DNA of 64,000 bases, taken from NCBI GenBank assembly GCA_024449915.1, contig JAMZAV010000360.1, positions 124,001 to 188,000 of the forward strand, in the 5' to 3' direction. The notes beneath the pieces are model-generated. The model had not been told where the DNA came from and did not search any database. It saw nothing but the letters and a program-made list of their open reading frames with translations. Shown in pieces: positions 21,504 through 32,714 of the stretch. The DNA is from Sweltsa coloradensis (taxonomy: Eukaryota; Arthropoda; Insecta; Plecoptera; Chloroperlidae). Both the position numbers and the translations under genes were made by a program. How positions within the stretch are numbered: position 1 is the first letter of the stretch; the number at the start of each line of letters is the position of its first letter.

Positions 21504-24500
21504 ATCTATATTCGGTTTCATCACATATTGGCAGATATCCCTCACGTATTGAGAAGAATCGTTGAATAAATCACTTGGAGCTGTGAATTATATTGGAAGC
21601 AAGTGGAATGATACAAAATATTGGCCACGGTCAGTGTAACGAACACGTGGTGTAATGTCGGCTTGGATGAAACTGAAGAACATGAACTCAGAACTCTCGA
21701 GCGTTTTCTGTTGACCATTGCGCCCCCCCCCCCCCTCCCCCCCAAAAAAAAAGTCGATCGGAGCCCATGATGCTACAGGCTGGATGCAATTTGGTAAGTC
21801 GTGTTTTTCTTTTCTATATTGCAGCAGCAAATGTAGGCCAACTGGTCTTATCCGTGCTTATACTTTCGGTAAGATATATAATATTATTATGTGTGTGGTC
21901 GCAAAAGTGAATTTTGCCGACTTATCTTCTATTTCGAGCCTGCCTAAATCACATAGGTCATAGAGCGAAGCGATACGAGTAATATTTTGTTTTATTTATT
22001 TATTGTTTATTCTTGTCATGTTTACAATAAATGTTGTTGATATGTCAAGCGAACGAAAATATAATAAAATTTTTCTATCTATTTTTCTAAGTGAGCGTTT
22101 GGTAAACGATGCTGGGCGAACCGCGAAATAGTTTGTCGCACACAATTATTTTCTTATCCACAATTTTTATTCCCCACCATTGTAATAATGAATGGTAGTT
22201 TTGATGCTATTCTAGACGGGAACATGATTGATGTGGAATAATTAAATTACCCTGGCTTGTTCCAATACGGCTCACTGGAGTGAACAAGTCAAAGTCAGCA
22301 CACCAACACCATGGAGATGGACTAGGCTAGTCGTGATGCAGTTACACGACTATGCTGTGCACATTACAATCACATGCAGTATGCAGTTCTCGGATGATGT
22401 GTGTGTGTGTGTGTGTGCGTTTTCAACGTTTTCACTCACAGTCATAAAGCTACACAAATGCCAGACTAAATCTATCTCAATAATACAAACAATTATTTTA
22501 TAAATCCTGCCCATGCAGGGACCGAGGGAGGGACAGCTGTTGTCTCTTCAATGGAAGTGAGGATTCCAATGGCAATACACACTATCTCAATCCCACATCC
22601 CTCCTTTTAACTTGGGAACCTTGATATCTTCGGAACGGAAACACTTTCAGTCAGGGTTGCCAGTGGTCGGACTTTAAGTCATAGGTTAGCGTCTTAGCGC
22701 TGAGGCAACTAAGTAAAGAGGGGCTATCCGAGGATGATGATACAGTATGTGGAACAAGGACCAGGATTCGAGCACGTGTCCCTCGGTTTCGGGCTACTAC
22801 CCGGGTGAGAGGGTGGTGGGTGGTGGGTGAGGATGATCCACGCACACCCGTGCACGCGGACCAGCGCGAGGCGGTACAACATATCTCAAGGCCCTAAATC
22901 CTCGCCTGAGGTTATAGCCTTGACCCAGCCGACGCGGCTTGGCCACTCGCGTAGAGTCTGTGTCGTGAGAGAGAGTTCAATTCACTGCAGCCTGCACAAA
23001 GACTCTGGGAGTGCCGGCCTGCATGGCGTCTTGCGCTCTTTTCCCTTGCGGTGAGGGAAGACACAGTGCAGACGATATTATGCTAAAATAACATTTCGTA
23101 TTTAAAGTAAGCTGATCCCATCCCATATCTCTAAGAATGGATAGAAAAGAAATGTAATATATCACAACACTATGTTAGCTCTTTGGTAACGCCTCTCCCC
23201 TGGTTGCTTAGCACGCATGTGTAAAGACAGCGCCCATACCCTGTGTGTATGGAGACAGGCCCCATTGGTATGTTGTGTTATGACTCCAGAAACAAAGTAT
23301 TTTTATCTATGCACATTGCACATTGCCCACCCAATCGGTTAAAAGCAAGTATTTTTCATACCGGGAAATTGCACAATTCATAATATGTCCCTCGTATTAG
23401 TATTAGTATTAGCATTAATATTAGTAGTTTTAGGGCGCGAAGATTATTCGCGCCTCCAAGATAAAACAATTTCTATAAGTGTGAGTTACCACCATGTATA
23501 CTTCTTTCCATGGGGAGGAATTACGTAAGGGGGGATAAGGGGTGGACAGGCCTGTGCTGGTCAGAACCAGCCACAAGCGTATGGGGAGGGCAGGGGTTCC
23601 CCCACGTCGTGGTCGTCTTCGTCTGTGTCATCATCCGTCCGTGTTGTCATTGTCGTCGCCGTCGGGGAGGTAGTCAAAGGGAAGGGGAAAGTTCCCCGAC
23701 GACGACCCAGAGCTCGCCATTAGTTTTAGGGAGTGAAACTCTCCTACGTTTGGATATACCTCAGTTGTCTCTGGTTCTATGGATGAAAGTCCATTTCAGA
23801 ATGAAACACCCAAGTCTGACCTGGGATTTCAAGTTTGAACCCGGGACCTCCTGCATTGAAAGTTGGAGTAAATCGAATAATACTATCAGACTGAGTAGAA
23901 ACCGTGTCGGCCATGATCCTTGTGAGGCGGAAGGGGAAGGGGCTGTGGGTGTGGGTGTGGAGGCACCCGCATGCGAATGCATCAATTGAAAAGGAAGGAT
24001 GCACATTTTTCGTAAATCGTTTTGTTACCGAAAACATGTCGTACAAACCCGAACCGCACAAGCAATTAAAAATTGGCATTTAACTTACATTTTATGGGTG
24101 ATCTTTTTACGTTTTTCTGTTGTCTAAAATAAGAATAATTAAGTTATTTACGTTTAACTAAGATTAGACATGCAAACTTTGAGGAGCAGAAGAAAAAATT
24201 CAAGATGTTCGGGGAATTGGGATTGCATGTTAAACCAGATGGGAGATTGTATTAGAACGCAACTAAATAAACGGTTACAGCTGAATTTTTTATATTACAT
24301 TCAAATAGCCACCTGTACTTTGAAACGTTAGTGTGAATTGACTTTGTAGGACGTGTTTCGTTCACAGATACAACGAGGAAAAGTATGCAACGAAGTAATT
24401 GAACGAGACAATTTTGTATTGATGAATAAGGTGGCCCCCCTATCTTAATTTCGTCCCCTGTAGATAAGATTATTTGTCCAGTAAGGCAATAATATAAATT

Positions 24501-24955
24501 TACAGAGTATAAGAGGTAGGGGGCAGCAACCCCCTCCCCCCGTGTCAAGTTGAGGGGGCACCTCACCGCCCCCTAAACGAGTTGGCCTCTTCAAAAACCA
24601 GTCGTTCATGTTTCGTTGCCAGCGGTTCCGCATCAAACTCAGATGTGACGTCGTATCATTTATAAACATGACACCTTTAAAGGCTTGTTGGAAAACTAAT
24701 TACATTTAATTTGAATACTCACAAATGATGATAATAATATATCCTTCAAAGTGCAAACTGCCAACTAAAACATGTGAAGTGCTGGTGTATATTGTACAGT
24801 ATTGGGGTAAACTAATGAAACATAATGCTAATTAGGACTTCAAAAGCAATGAAATAACTCTACTAATTAGTCATCTTTTTAAACAAGACACGTATCTAAT
24901 TTTACTTTTTATTAACTGAAATCATTACTTTCGATTCGCGGTGTCGGGAAGCAGT
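21504..24955. other. Intergenic, no gene seen
   Basis: Simple features only: a C run then A run (21722-21750), GAGCGAAGCGA (21963) like the ends of families C and E, a (GT)n stretch (22398-22418) and TATTAG repeats (about 23396-23436). The open frames in the GC-richer part (22800-24000) match no family I know. Confidence 0.4.
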
Positions 24956-25215
24956 ATTGAATTCAGACTTTTCATCCCGGGGGGGCTATTTAAGATCCCG
25001 GGGGTATTACAAAGGGACCAAGTACAGGAGGGGGGTTGGGGGCAACAATAGCGCCGCAGGCGAAAATTTTGAAAATCAGGTTTCTAGAGTGCGTTTGGTG
25101 CGTTTTAGAAAAATGTTGTGGTCTGAACGCAATACCAAAATAATGTAGTATTTGTGTGTTGTGGACGCTAAAAGTTCCTAAATATCCGCTAGATTTAACC
25201 TTCAAACCGCTATTC
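24956..25215. repeat. Diverged relative of the 1674-2068 element
   Basis: GCAGGCGAAAATTTTGAAAA, AGGTTTCTAGAGTGCG, a GCGTTTTAGAAAAATG-type segment, and GAACGCAATACCAAAATAAT parallel 1858-1945 in order. The left part has two CCCGGGGG blocks. A second CCCGGGGGGG pair occurs at 25770-25810. Confidence 0.45.
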
Positions 25216-26169
25216 ACAAAACGGTCATTTTAGCAACGAAAACAAATACAATATTTTCCAAACAGGATGAAAAACTGTTTTTTTTTTTTTTTTACCAATC
25301 ACAGCATGATTTTGTAAAATTCGCCTACTAAGTAGCAAGAATCAGTGTTTAGCCTTATATACAAGGAAAACTGCGTTGACCTCTCCATCTACAGGATGCC
25401 TACGCATTTGTTACCTGATAATAGTGTTTTCGTATCGAAAAATACACTGACCATTTACCCAACATACTTGTTTGTATCAGTCCTGCAAGCGCATATCCTC
25501 TCAAGGCGCGACTGCGAGCCAACATACAAAAGAAGACATAATTGGGAATTCCCTAAACAGAAGTCGGAGCCCTTCGAATGACAATACATTTACAAATCTA
25601 GTTCTTGGCCTCATGAGTTGCCCACACGTTTTTCGTAGTGTCTGACTATTTGATAACAGTTACAAACATAAACCTTAACAACCTTCAAAACACTATGTTT
25701 ATGCCTTTTCAAAAACGGCAGTGACATTTAAAAAATGGAGGAATATATAGTGCATGAAGTCAATTTATTCCCGGGGGGGGCGAATGACAGTTCCCGGGGG
25801 GGGGGGGGGATCATAGCTGGATTCAACACTGTCGGGAAGGTTAGTTTCTCAACCTCTCTCGTCAAGGGAGGATTCGCCTCCCAGCTCCAGGTAGACCCAA
25901 TGAAACAAAGATCTCGTCCCGTCATGCCCGTGCCAGTCCCGGCCTTGTCGTCCCGGTCCAGGGACGTTGTTTCCAGAACGTCCCACTTTAGAAGATAGCT
26001 GACCATGTTTTGTATCCTTGTTATATTGCTATGTTGCCTGTATCTACTTCTTTCTATTTCTTACAAAAATTCTGGTTTCCAGTCAGTTGATCCACGGTAT
26101 AGATATCTGGGATACCTGGAAATTCAGCAGTTGTGATTTTTGGTTTGGATAATTAATTACGGCCATTAG
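25216..26169. other. Intergenic, no gene seen
   Basis: Contains T16 near 25279, CCCGGGGGGGG at 25771 and a run of 14 G at 25796-25809. No supported gene. Confidence 0.4.
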
Positions 26170-26255
26170 TTCTCATTCGGTTTAGTGGTAGAGGTTGCTT
26201 ACTGCCGATTACCCCGGGACGACCCTAGGACAGATTGCAGGCTCGATCAAAGATT
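26170..26255 (+). repeat. Possible tRNA-derived SINE head
   Basis: GGTTTAGTGGTAGAGG resembles an A box and GCAGGCTCGATCAA a weak B box about 60 bases downstream. No cloverleaf and no second copy were found, so this is tentative. Confidence 0.25.
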
Positions 26256-26670
26256 GCACACTGAAGCATCACGAGTAACGCATGAGCTACCACCTACCCC
26301 TATAGGTTGCAGGGTTGTAAGGTGGTATCCGCTGATCCGAGTACCCCTAGAGCAATGCGCCACATTAACTTTAAGTAAAACAAACAACCAAAAATAGAAG
26401 AGACAACCAAGTTCAGTACGTATAATTTGTGGATTAAAAATCACTTTATATATCCACAGACAGATACAAATTAAAATATATTCTTCATCTACCAAATGGA
26501 GAATGGGAGTTGGGGGGGGGGGGGGCGGGGGGCAGAGTGAAGTACAAGGGGAGAGTTTATTTTTGATATAATTTTTTTTTAAAAAGCATAGTTTCCACCC
26601 CCCGTGAAAGGGAAAAAGAAATCAAAATAGTGTTCGTTCACCTGCAATGAGGACACCCGCAGTTGGCACA

Positions 26671-26950
26671 TAGCTATTCGCTCGGCCAAGGAGCAGCCGA
26701 CGTATATGAAACTTAAACTTTGCAAAGTTGTCAATAAAGCATACATGGACAGCCCTACAGTCATAGATTTTCAAAATTGTCTTAGTCAGCGGGGGAAAAA
26801 ATTACGAATATAGTCAATTTTGGACTTTTTATCAAAATCGAAAATCGTGAAAACTAATTTATTTATTTTTAATTTTTTTTTTTTTTTTTTAGAAATGTGT
26901 TACTGCAGAGCCCTATATTTCCACTTTCAATGCTAAAAATTTGTTCATAA
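26671..26950 (-). mobile_element. Family D repeat, copy 1
   Basis: Inverse of 58388-58655: TAGCTATTCGCTCGGCCAAG, GACGTATATGAAACTT, TTGCAAAGTTGTCAATAAAG, CATACATGGACAGCCCTA, then T-rich sequence and CAGAGCCCTATATTTCCAC. No coding sequence. The terminal GCTCGGCC-type motif recalls the G/C-rich ends of C and E. Confidence 0.75.
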
Positions 26951-27568
26951 TTTAAAACACCTTTGGTGTCAATTGGCCTAGCAAACAGCAATTTGCGTAA
27001 AACTCATGTCCTATACTCTGCATTAGTTTGATAAAACAACACTCTTACCGTATATATTAGTCACTCAACGCTCTTACTGAGCTTAAAAAGTCAGTGCGTT
27101 TGTATTTTTGTTTGTTAAGTAAACATTGTCGTAATATATTATGAGAATATCAAGAAGTTATACTACCTTATTATAAAATTATAATCTTGTTGCATTAAAT
27201 GTGATTATTCCTTATTGAAATTACGAGCCACGGTAGATGATTTCCTTTGAGTCTCGCTACGTTTTCAGATTGTTCCCTGGGCTCTGCACTAATGCACTTT
27301 TCATATATACATGCGCCGCTGGAGCTACGCATGCATTAGAGTTAAACAGCTTGAATAATCCGCTGCCTCATTATCACACAAAGCGATTACCGTAACATCA
27401 CAATAGATTAATTTTAATTAATATACAAAATTAATAATTGCATCGGGTTGATTTAATCGAAAGTTAGGTTTGGTTAGCCCACAAAGGATTGCCGTCACAT
27501 TTGCCCTTGCATTGTAGTGGTGGTCGCCAACAGGTGTATCAAGGGAGAATTATAACTTAATAATATAA
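26951..27568. other. Intergenic, no gene seen
   Basis: Nothing supported on either strand. Confidence 0.4.
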
Positions 27569-28798
27569 TTGGATGAGCGAAGCGAAGACTTCAATTTGAT
27601 TTCAATTGTGGCTCGTTGGTCTTGTGGTTAGCGTATCTGCTTCCAATGCAGAAGGTCCAGGGTTCGATTCCCGCGAAAGTCAGAAGTTTTTTAACTTCTG
27701 ATTTGGACTTAAGTCCATCAGTTCTTGTCTTAGGAGTTTGTAAACGGTGACTTGGGAGCCGTCCTAGCAACGAAGCACATAATAAATTTCAGAGTTGTTC
27801 TGAATCGGCCTTGTTGATTCTGGCGTTGATTCGCGGGTGTTCGCACTGTCCATACCACTGATTGCTATATTTCCTATTAAAAATATCGATCTTTGGTTGG
27901 TTATCGCTCACTCGTCGATTGCGTCGGGGCCTGCAGGGTTGGCTTGGTCGCTTTGATTTAAAGTCCCCCACTGAAAATCAGTTATATAACTGAGTGGGCA
28001 GACTCTAAATAAAATTTATTTATTTATTATTTACTGACCCCTCAAAAAAATTAGCTCGGGTGTTTTTGTTTTTTTTTGTTTGTTTGTTTGTTTTGTTTTT
28101 TTGTATTTTTGTCTGTTTGTTCGCGCTCTATCGGGCAATCGCGAACAATCTTTGCTGTTAAAGCGCCCTAAAACTAATTTAATAATAATCTACCGGGCAA
28201 ACGGCGTAAGAGATCTTGATGAAAATTTGAGAGACCTTTGAAATCTCTGAACTTAGACTTGCCACGTTTTTGGGGACAATCGATCAAATATTTCTTACGT
28301 TTATCGTACTTTTTCGATTTGTTTCGATTTTTAATGAGATATTTTCTTGATATTTGGCAAACGGCTACTCCGATCTTGATGAAACTTTATAGGGACGTTT
28401 AAAATCACTGAAATTGTATATGTTATGATTTTAGAGACATTTGAAGAAATATTTCTCATAGAAATCGTACTTTTACGATTTTCCCCCGGTTTTTAATGCG
28501 ATATTTTCGTGACATTTGGGCCGATTCTGACCAAACGGGTGAGGCTACAACGTTCATATTTCACATTAAAATAAAGATTATGGTGATGTAGTGCCTTTTG
28601 AAAGAAAAAGTTGAAAAATTGGTCAAAATTCATAGAAATAAAGGTTTTAATATAAAGCCTTTTACTGGTGTATAATTAACAAGTAATATCAAGTAGCTAT
28701 AGAAAAAGTAATGAGATCCCACATAATTATTGGATAGATATATTCAAAAAAGCTCATCCATCAACGCGACTGGAAAAAGCGTTTGCGAAACGGCCTAA
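27569..28798 (-). mobile_element. Family C element, copy 3, split by SINE1
   Basis: On the minus strand it starts GGCCGTTTCGCAAACGCTTT with CGCGTTGATGGATGAGC at 28798. It ends with a GCTTCGCTCATCC-type terminus at 27569. Internal modules begin GCAAACGGCGTAAGAGATCT (28197), GCAAACGGCTACTCCGATCT (28357) and a third, related GGGCCGATTCTGACC (about 28517): period ~160 bp. Copy 1 at 7081-7118 is continuous where this copy holds 27600-28033. Confidence 0.85.
27609..28033 (+). mobile_element. SINE1, full-length tRNA-derived SINE
   Basis: The head GGCTCGTTGGTCTTGTGGTT with AGCGTATCTGCTTCCAATGC (A box and anticodon-like arm with a TTCCAAT loop) and GGTCCAGGGTTCGATTCCCG (perfect B box) is tRNA-shaped. 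The acceptor ends do not pair, as expected of a SINE. The body includes GGACTTAAGTCCATCAGTTC, GGGAGCCGTCCTAGCAACGA and CACTCGTCGATTGCGTCGGG. The tail has CCCCCACTGAAAATCAGTTA, then AACTGAGTGGGCAGACTCTA, then ATTTATTT units. Relatives: 13275-13455 (+), 50488-50752 (-) and possible tails at 34990-35078 and 55520-55566. Confidence 0.9.
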
Positions 28799-29005
28799 AG
28801 TATCTAATCTTTGCTCATACGTCAACTGATAATGCTAGCTGTTGGCACATGTAGCCATGAGTTTTTACAAAGGAAACCAAATCAGGATGTCGTCGATCGC
28901 TACCCTCCATGGGTAATCCCGACTAAGGTTTTCGTCAGTCAAAATAGCCTTTGGTCTTTCTCAAAAAGCGTGATACGTGAGTCACGTTGCACTTGCATAG
29001 ATAGT
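28799..29005. other. Intergenic, no gene seen
   Basis: Short stretch between family C and the hairpin; nothing supported. Confidence 0.35.
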
Positions 29006-29008
29006 CAC

Positions 29009-29060
29009 ACCAAAGATTAGTCATGACATGACATGACATGACATGACTAATCTTTGGTCA
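29009..29060. repeat. Hairpin around (ATGAC)n
   Basis: ACCAAAGATTAGTCATG is followed by ACATG units and then the inverse CATGACTAATCTTTGGT. The 15-mer CAAAGATTAGTCATG also occurs in a hairpin at 16931. Confidence 0.85.
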
Positions 29061-29165
29061 CACGATGAGAGTGCAATCTTCCTGGGGCATGCAGGCTATA
29101 CGTCGTACCTATCCGGTAATTCTGAAAGAAAGATGGGGGTACGGTACACTGACTGTACACGGGTC

Positions 29166-29304
29166 GCCTGAATAGCGTCGACTGGAACAACGTCGACCAC
29201 CTCGTGTGTAGTGTGCTTTCTTTGTTCCTCCTAACCCTTCATTGTGCAAGGCCTGTACAAACGAGGTGGTCGACGCTATTCCAATCAACGCTATTCAGCG
29301 TCCC
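29166..29304. repeat. Inverted repeat with ~40-bp arms
   Basis: The left arm contains TGAATAGCGTCGACTGGAAC and GTCGACCACCTCGT. The right arm contains ACGAGGTGGTCGACGCTATT and CAACGCTATTCAGCGT. Loop of about 56 bases. Possibly a small palindromic DNA element. Confidence 0.8.
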
Positions 29305-30845
29305 CACTCGGGGTAGCCTATATTTTGAAGGCATTCTGTCTCTTTTGAATTCCAGGTCACTGGAGAAGAAAATCCTGGATAACTTAACCCCCCACTGGAA
29401 TCCTAGGTGCGCCACTGGACAACACAATGAGACACGGAAGAGAAGCAGCCGAAACCCTGACCCAAATGTCGTAATTCCTATCTTCTCGTAACAGTGTTTA
29501 TAGTCTGGTGTCGAGAAAGTTAGGTAGACCGGCGCGGTCCTCCTGCGGCTGCGGCCGGCGAGGGCGGGCTCGGACCGCGCCACTCTTGACCTTTAAAACA
29601 CGAGCCGACGAGGAGGAGGAGAAGAAGACTCGACAAATGAAAGTTCCAAGCGTTTTATTTCAAGGTGAATATTTAAATTGTTTTCTGTAATGGTGTGTAC
29701 GTACGTACTTGATCTTAGGAAATCTCTACTCTACTGGCTGGTTGCGTGATTTTAGGAGAGGTGTTTTTCGTTCGGAAGGGCCAAAAAGACAACATTTATA
29801 AATTACATTAGGTTTGAATAAAAGACTTTGTGTGTTTTCAAAATTGTTTAGCTGTAGCATAATAAACATATAATTGCATATGGACTGAACTTTAAAGGCG
29901 GGAAATATATTGTGGCCAAGCCGAAGGACAAAGAGAGCCTGCGTACAGATTGCGAGGAAAGTAACATAATTATGTTTGTCTATCAAGAATCAAACAGAAG
30001 GGCCACCCAGGTTTCTATATTATGACTACCTCTGTGGAAGATGGTGTAATCACCCTCCTGGTGGTGTTGTAATAGTCATCAACTTTGTTGATGTGAATTG
30101 TGATAGCATACTTTCCGAATCAATATAGCTCAAAATTCAGAAAGACAATGATTGGTTAGAACAAAGAATGTAAACGTGTTTTGCTATGTCACTATACTGA
30201 CTTTAACCACGCCATTGCAACAGCAGCATACATCTACAGATTGGAGACCGAGAGGTGATCCGAGCCAACCTGTGGTTGTAGTTAAATATAACCCGTGATT
30301 GGTTTGTTACATTCATATCTGCCAAGAACGTAATCTTGTTTATACGTATGAATAAATTACATGAATAATTTTAAATGCTGCTCGATTATACATAAAATTA
30401 AAAGCATTCAACTTTCTATGTTCCTACAAGGAAGGCGTGTTCCTATGGGTTACTCCTGCTTTGCTTCCAAAGCTGAACGTCTAGGGTCACTTGAAAAAGT
30501 ACAAAACACGATAAGCGAATGTTCCACCAATTAAATCATGCAAATAATGCAATATGTATCACAATCACAGCCAGGTTTTAGTGATTTTATGTTCTCTTGT
30601 GGGATTATCATATTTTATTTGAATTGTTTCCTGCGTGTTTTGCTTTAGTCACTTAATGTATGTATGGCTGTGATATAAATCATATACGTGCACTGATTAA
30701 AAGAATTACGTAAAACCTCAGGTGCATGCACATGGAGGCCACCAACCAAATCAGCTATCCATATTCAGTATCGCAAAACATGATTGATTAATCGACTGTC
30801 AAATACTTATCAATGGGACTATGCCAAATTGCTAGTTTTTTTTCC
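29305..30845. other. Intergenic, one GC-rich hairpin
   Basis: GGCGCGGTCC (29531) and GGACCGCGCC (29572) form a perfect 10-bp stem around a very GC-rich loop. GTGCGCCACTGG at about 29408 is a TIR-like end. Otherwise nothing supported. Confidence 0.45.
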
Positions 30846-30944
30846 CGATGCGGTGACCTACCCCTACCCCTCCACCTCTTCATCAGAATCCGATGCGATG
30901 ACCTACCCCTACCCCTCCACTTCATCAGAACCCGATGCGAATGA
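30846..30944. repeat. Tandem repeat, two ~40-45-bp units
   Basis: CGATGCGGTGACCTACCCCT and CGATGCGATGACCTACCCCT each continue with ACCCCTCCAC and TTCATCAGAA. A third CCGATGCG begins at 30932. Confidence 0.85.
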
Positions 30945-31627
30945 GTGACGTCATCAATGCTGGACACGTGTGACCCTGAGCATACGCTGGGGAGTGATCG
31001 CAGACACGCATGGTTGAGTATTAATAGTGTATTACCGAGGACTTGGCTTGGCTCAGCATCGGGACCGGGAGGTCACGGGATCGATTTACAATCACGTGGA
31101 AAACCTATAATACAGAGATGTGTACAAATAACGTTTTGCGTTATAAAACGCTACAAAATGCATTCTTCCTTTCAATAAGTTTATATGTATTGAATATTGA
31201 TGATGATTAAATCAGCTTGCAGTCATCCATCACAAGTACAAAATAATCTTATTTAGTACGGGCTTTGAAGAGCTTAAAAGGGAACTGGAATTTATCAATT
31301 TGCAACAAAGACCTAATTTTGAGATTTCAAAATGCTCTTTAATATTAAATTTGGGAATACAAAAAATCTAATCAGTTGGTTTCAAAATGCTCCTTACACC
31401 CATCTCTAACACTATATTTAATTCATGTCAAATGTAAATTAAATATCTTTAAAATTGTTTACAATCTTAGGAATTTGTAGTCAGCAATATACATGCCTAT
31501 ACACACATACATAGCAACCTGAATAGTTTATGCGCGTAGGTATAAAGTATAATAATGTAGATAATACGCTACGTCCGAGGCCTTCATTATGATAATAAAT
31601 AAATAAATATGAAGTATGAAGTACAAC
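30945..31627. other. Intergenic, no gene seen
   Basis: TGACGTCA (CRE word) at about 30944-30951. GACCGGGAGGTCACGGGATC near 31063 faintly resembles the SINE2 head. No gene. Confidence 0.35.
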
Positions 31628-31866
31628 CTACAGTTGGCTCAAGCGAAACTCTAATTCGGGATGTCCCGGATTCGAATGAGACCGGTAATCCTGACTGAAG
31701 TTTTTCCCGACGTTAATGCGAATGCACGGGATTGAGTCCTCTTAAAAAGCCCTCTGACATTATTTTCTCAACAACTCTCCAGACCACATTCACAGTAACC
31801 TATTGGTCACACCGGGTAAACCTGATGTACCCTACCCTACAGCGGGCATCCTACAAAACAAATTGA
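31628..31866 (+). mobile_element. SINE2, near-complete diverged copy
   Basis: TCTAATTCGGGATGTCCCGG and GAGACCGGTAATCCTGACTG are followed by GGGATTGAGTCCTCTTAAAA, AGCCCTCTGACATT and CTACAGCGGGCATCCTACAA in SINE2 order. The B box is degraded. Confidence 0.8.
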
Positions 31867-32714
31867 CATGCTTTATCATGTACGTATCAATACCGAATTA
31901 CAAAATACAAATGAAACTAAGGTTTACTCGCTAGATTTTCGTAAATCAAACGGCGAATATATACTGATATAGTCGTCAACTCGTCGAGTGTTCTTTCCCG
32001 AGCTATATCCTATGGCAGCGCTATCAGAAATGTATCATCCCTGCTGCTATGTTAGGTATGGTATTATTAGCAAATTAGTAATGCAAAAATACCTAGTAAG
32101 TACTTCAAAAGGAGACATACATAAGGTTATCTATGAAAATGGTTTGCGGGTAATAGATATAGATAAGCCCTCCCCTGTGATATAGGCCTACCATACTGGC
32201 CCACCGCCCACACTTCATGGGGATGGGGGCGCCCCCAGACATAAATTACATTTCACGGAAGTCAAATCTTATCTTTTTGGACACCGACTTTGACCTCGAA
32301 AGGTTATGTTTCGTTGGTAAACTGTACAGGTCGGTGGAGTGGAGGCCAGTCACTTACTTGTCACAAAGCTTGTAGTACTGATAGCACGGCAAGGCCCGGC
32401 TGATGTCACCAGGCTTCTAAGATGTTCCTCAGGGGTCCAAGTCTGCACGATTCCTGCAAATTAAACTCTCGTTTTTATTGAACTCATTTTACAATGTGGT
32501 GGTGGCAGCTATATATACTCTGATAAAGCACGAAGGCGATCCTCACCTCTTAGTTGCTGTAACGTTATTAAACATAAATACGATATACACATTGCTGCAA
32601 ATCAATATTTGTAAGCCTATGAAACAATGTTGCAGGTAACAAGATGGTTCACAAAATTCGCGATTGGCTTCTTGCTCTTGGTATAAGATAGGTACACAGC
32701 TATCTTGTTTTAGA
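31867..32714. other. Intergenic, no gene seen
   Basis: A short open frame at 31988-32185 has no recognisable domain. Nothing else. Confidence 0.35.

Noticed and set aside
22690..22782. tRNA-like words (GGTTAGCGTC and AGGATTCGAGC)
   Set aside because: Too far apart for A and B boxes and no cloverleaf.
23830..23900. Inverse B-box-like GGGTTCAAAC on the minus strand
   Set aside because: No matching A box or second copy; may be a SINE scrap but not supportable.
30944..30951. CRE word TGACGTCA here and at 18379 and 42223
   Set aside because: Isolated 8-mers without neighbouring promoter motifs; a few are expected by chance.
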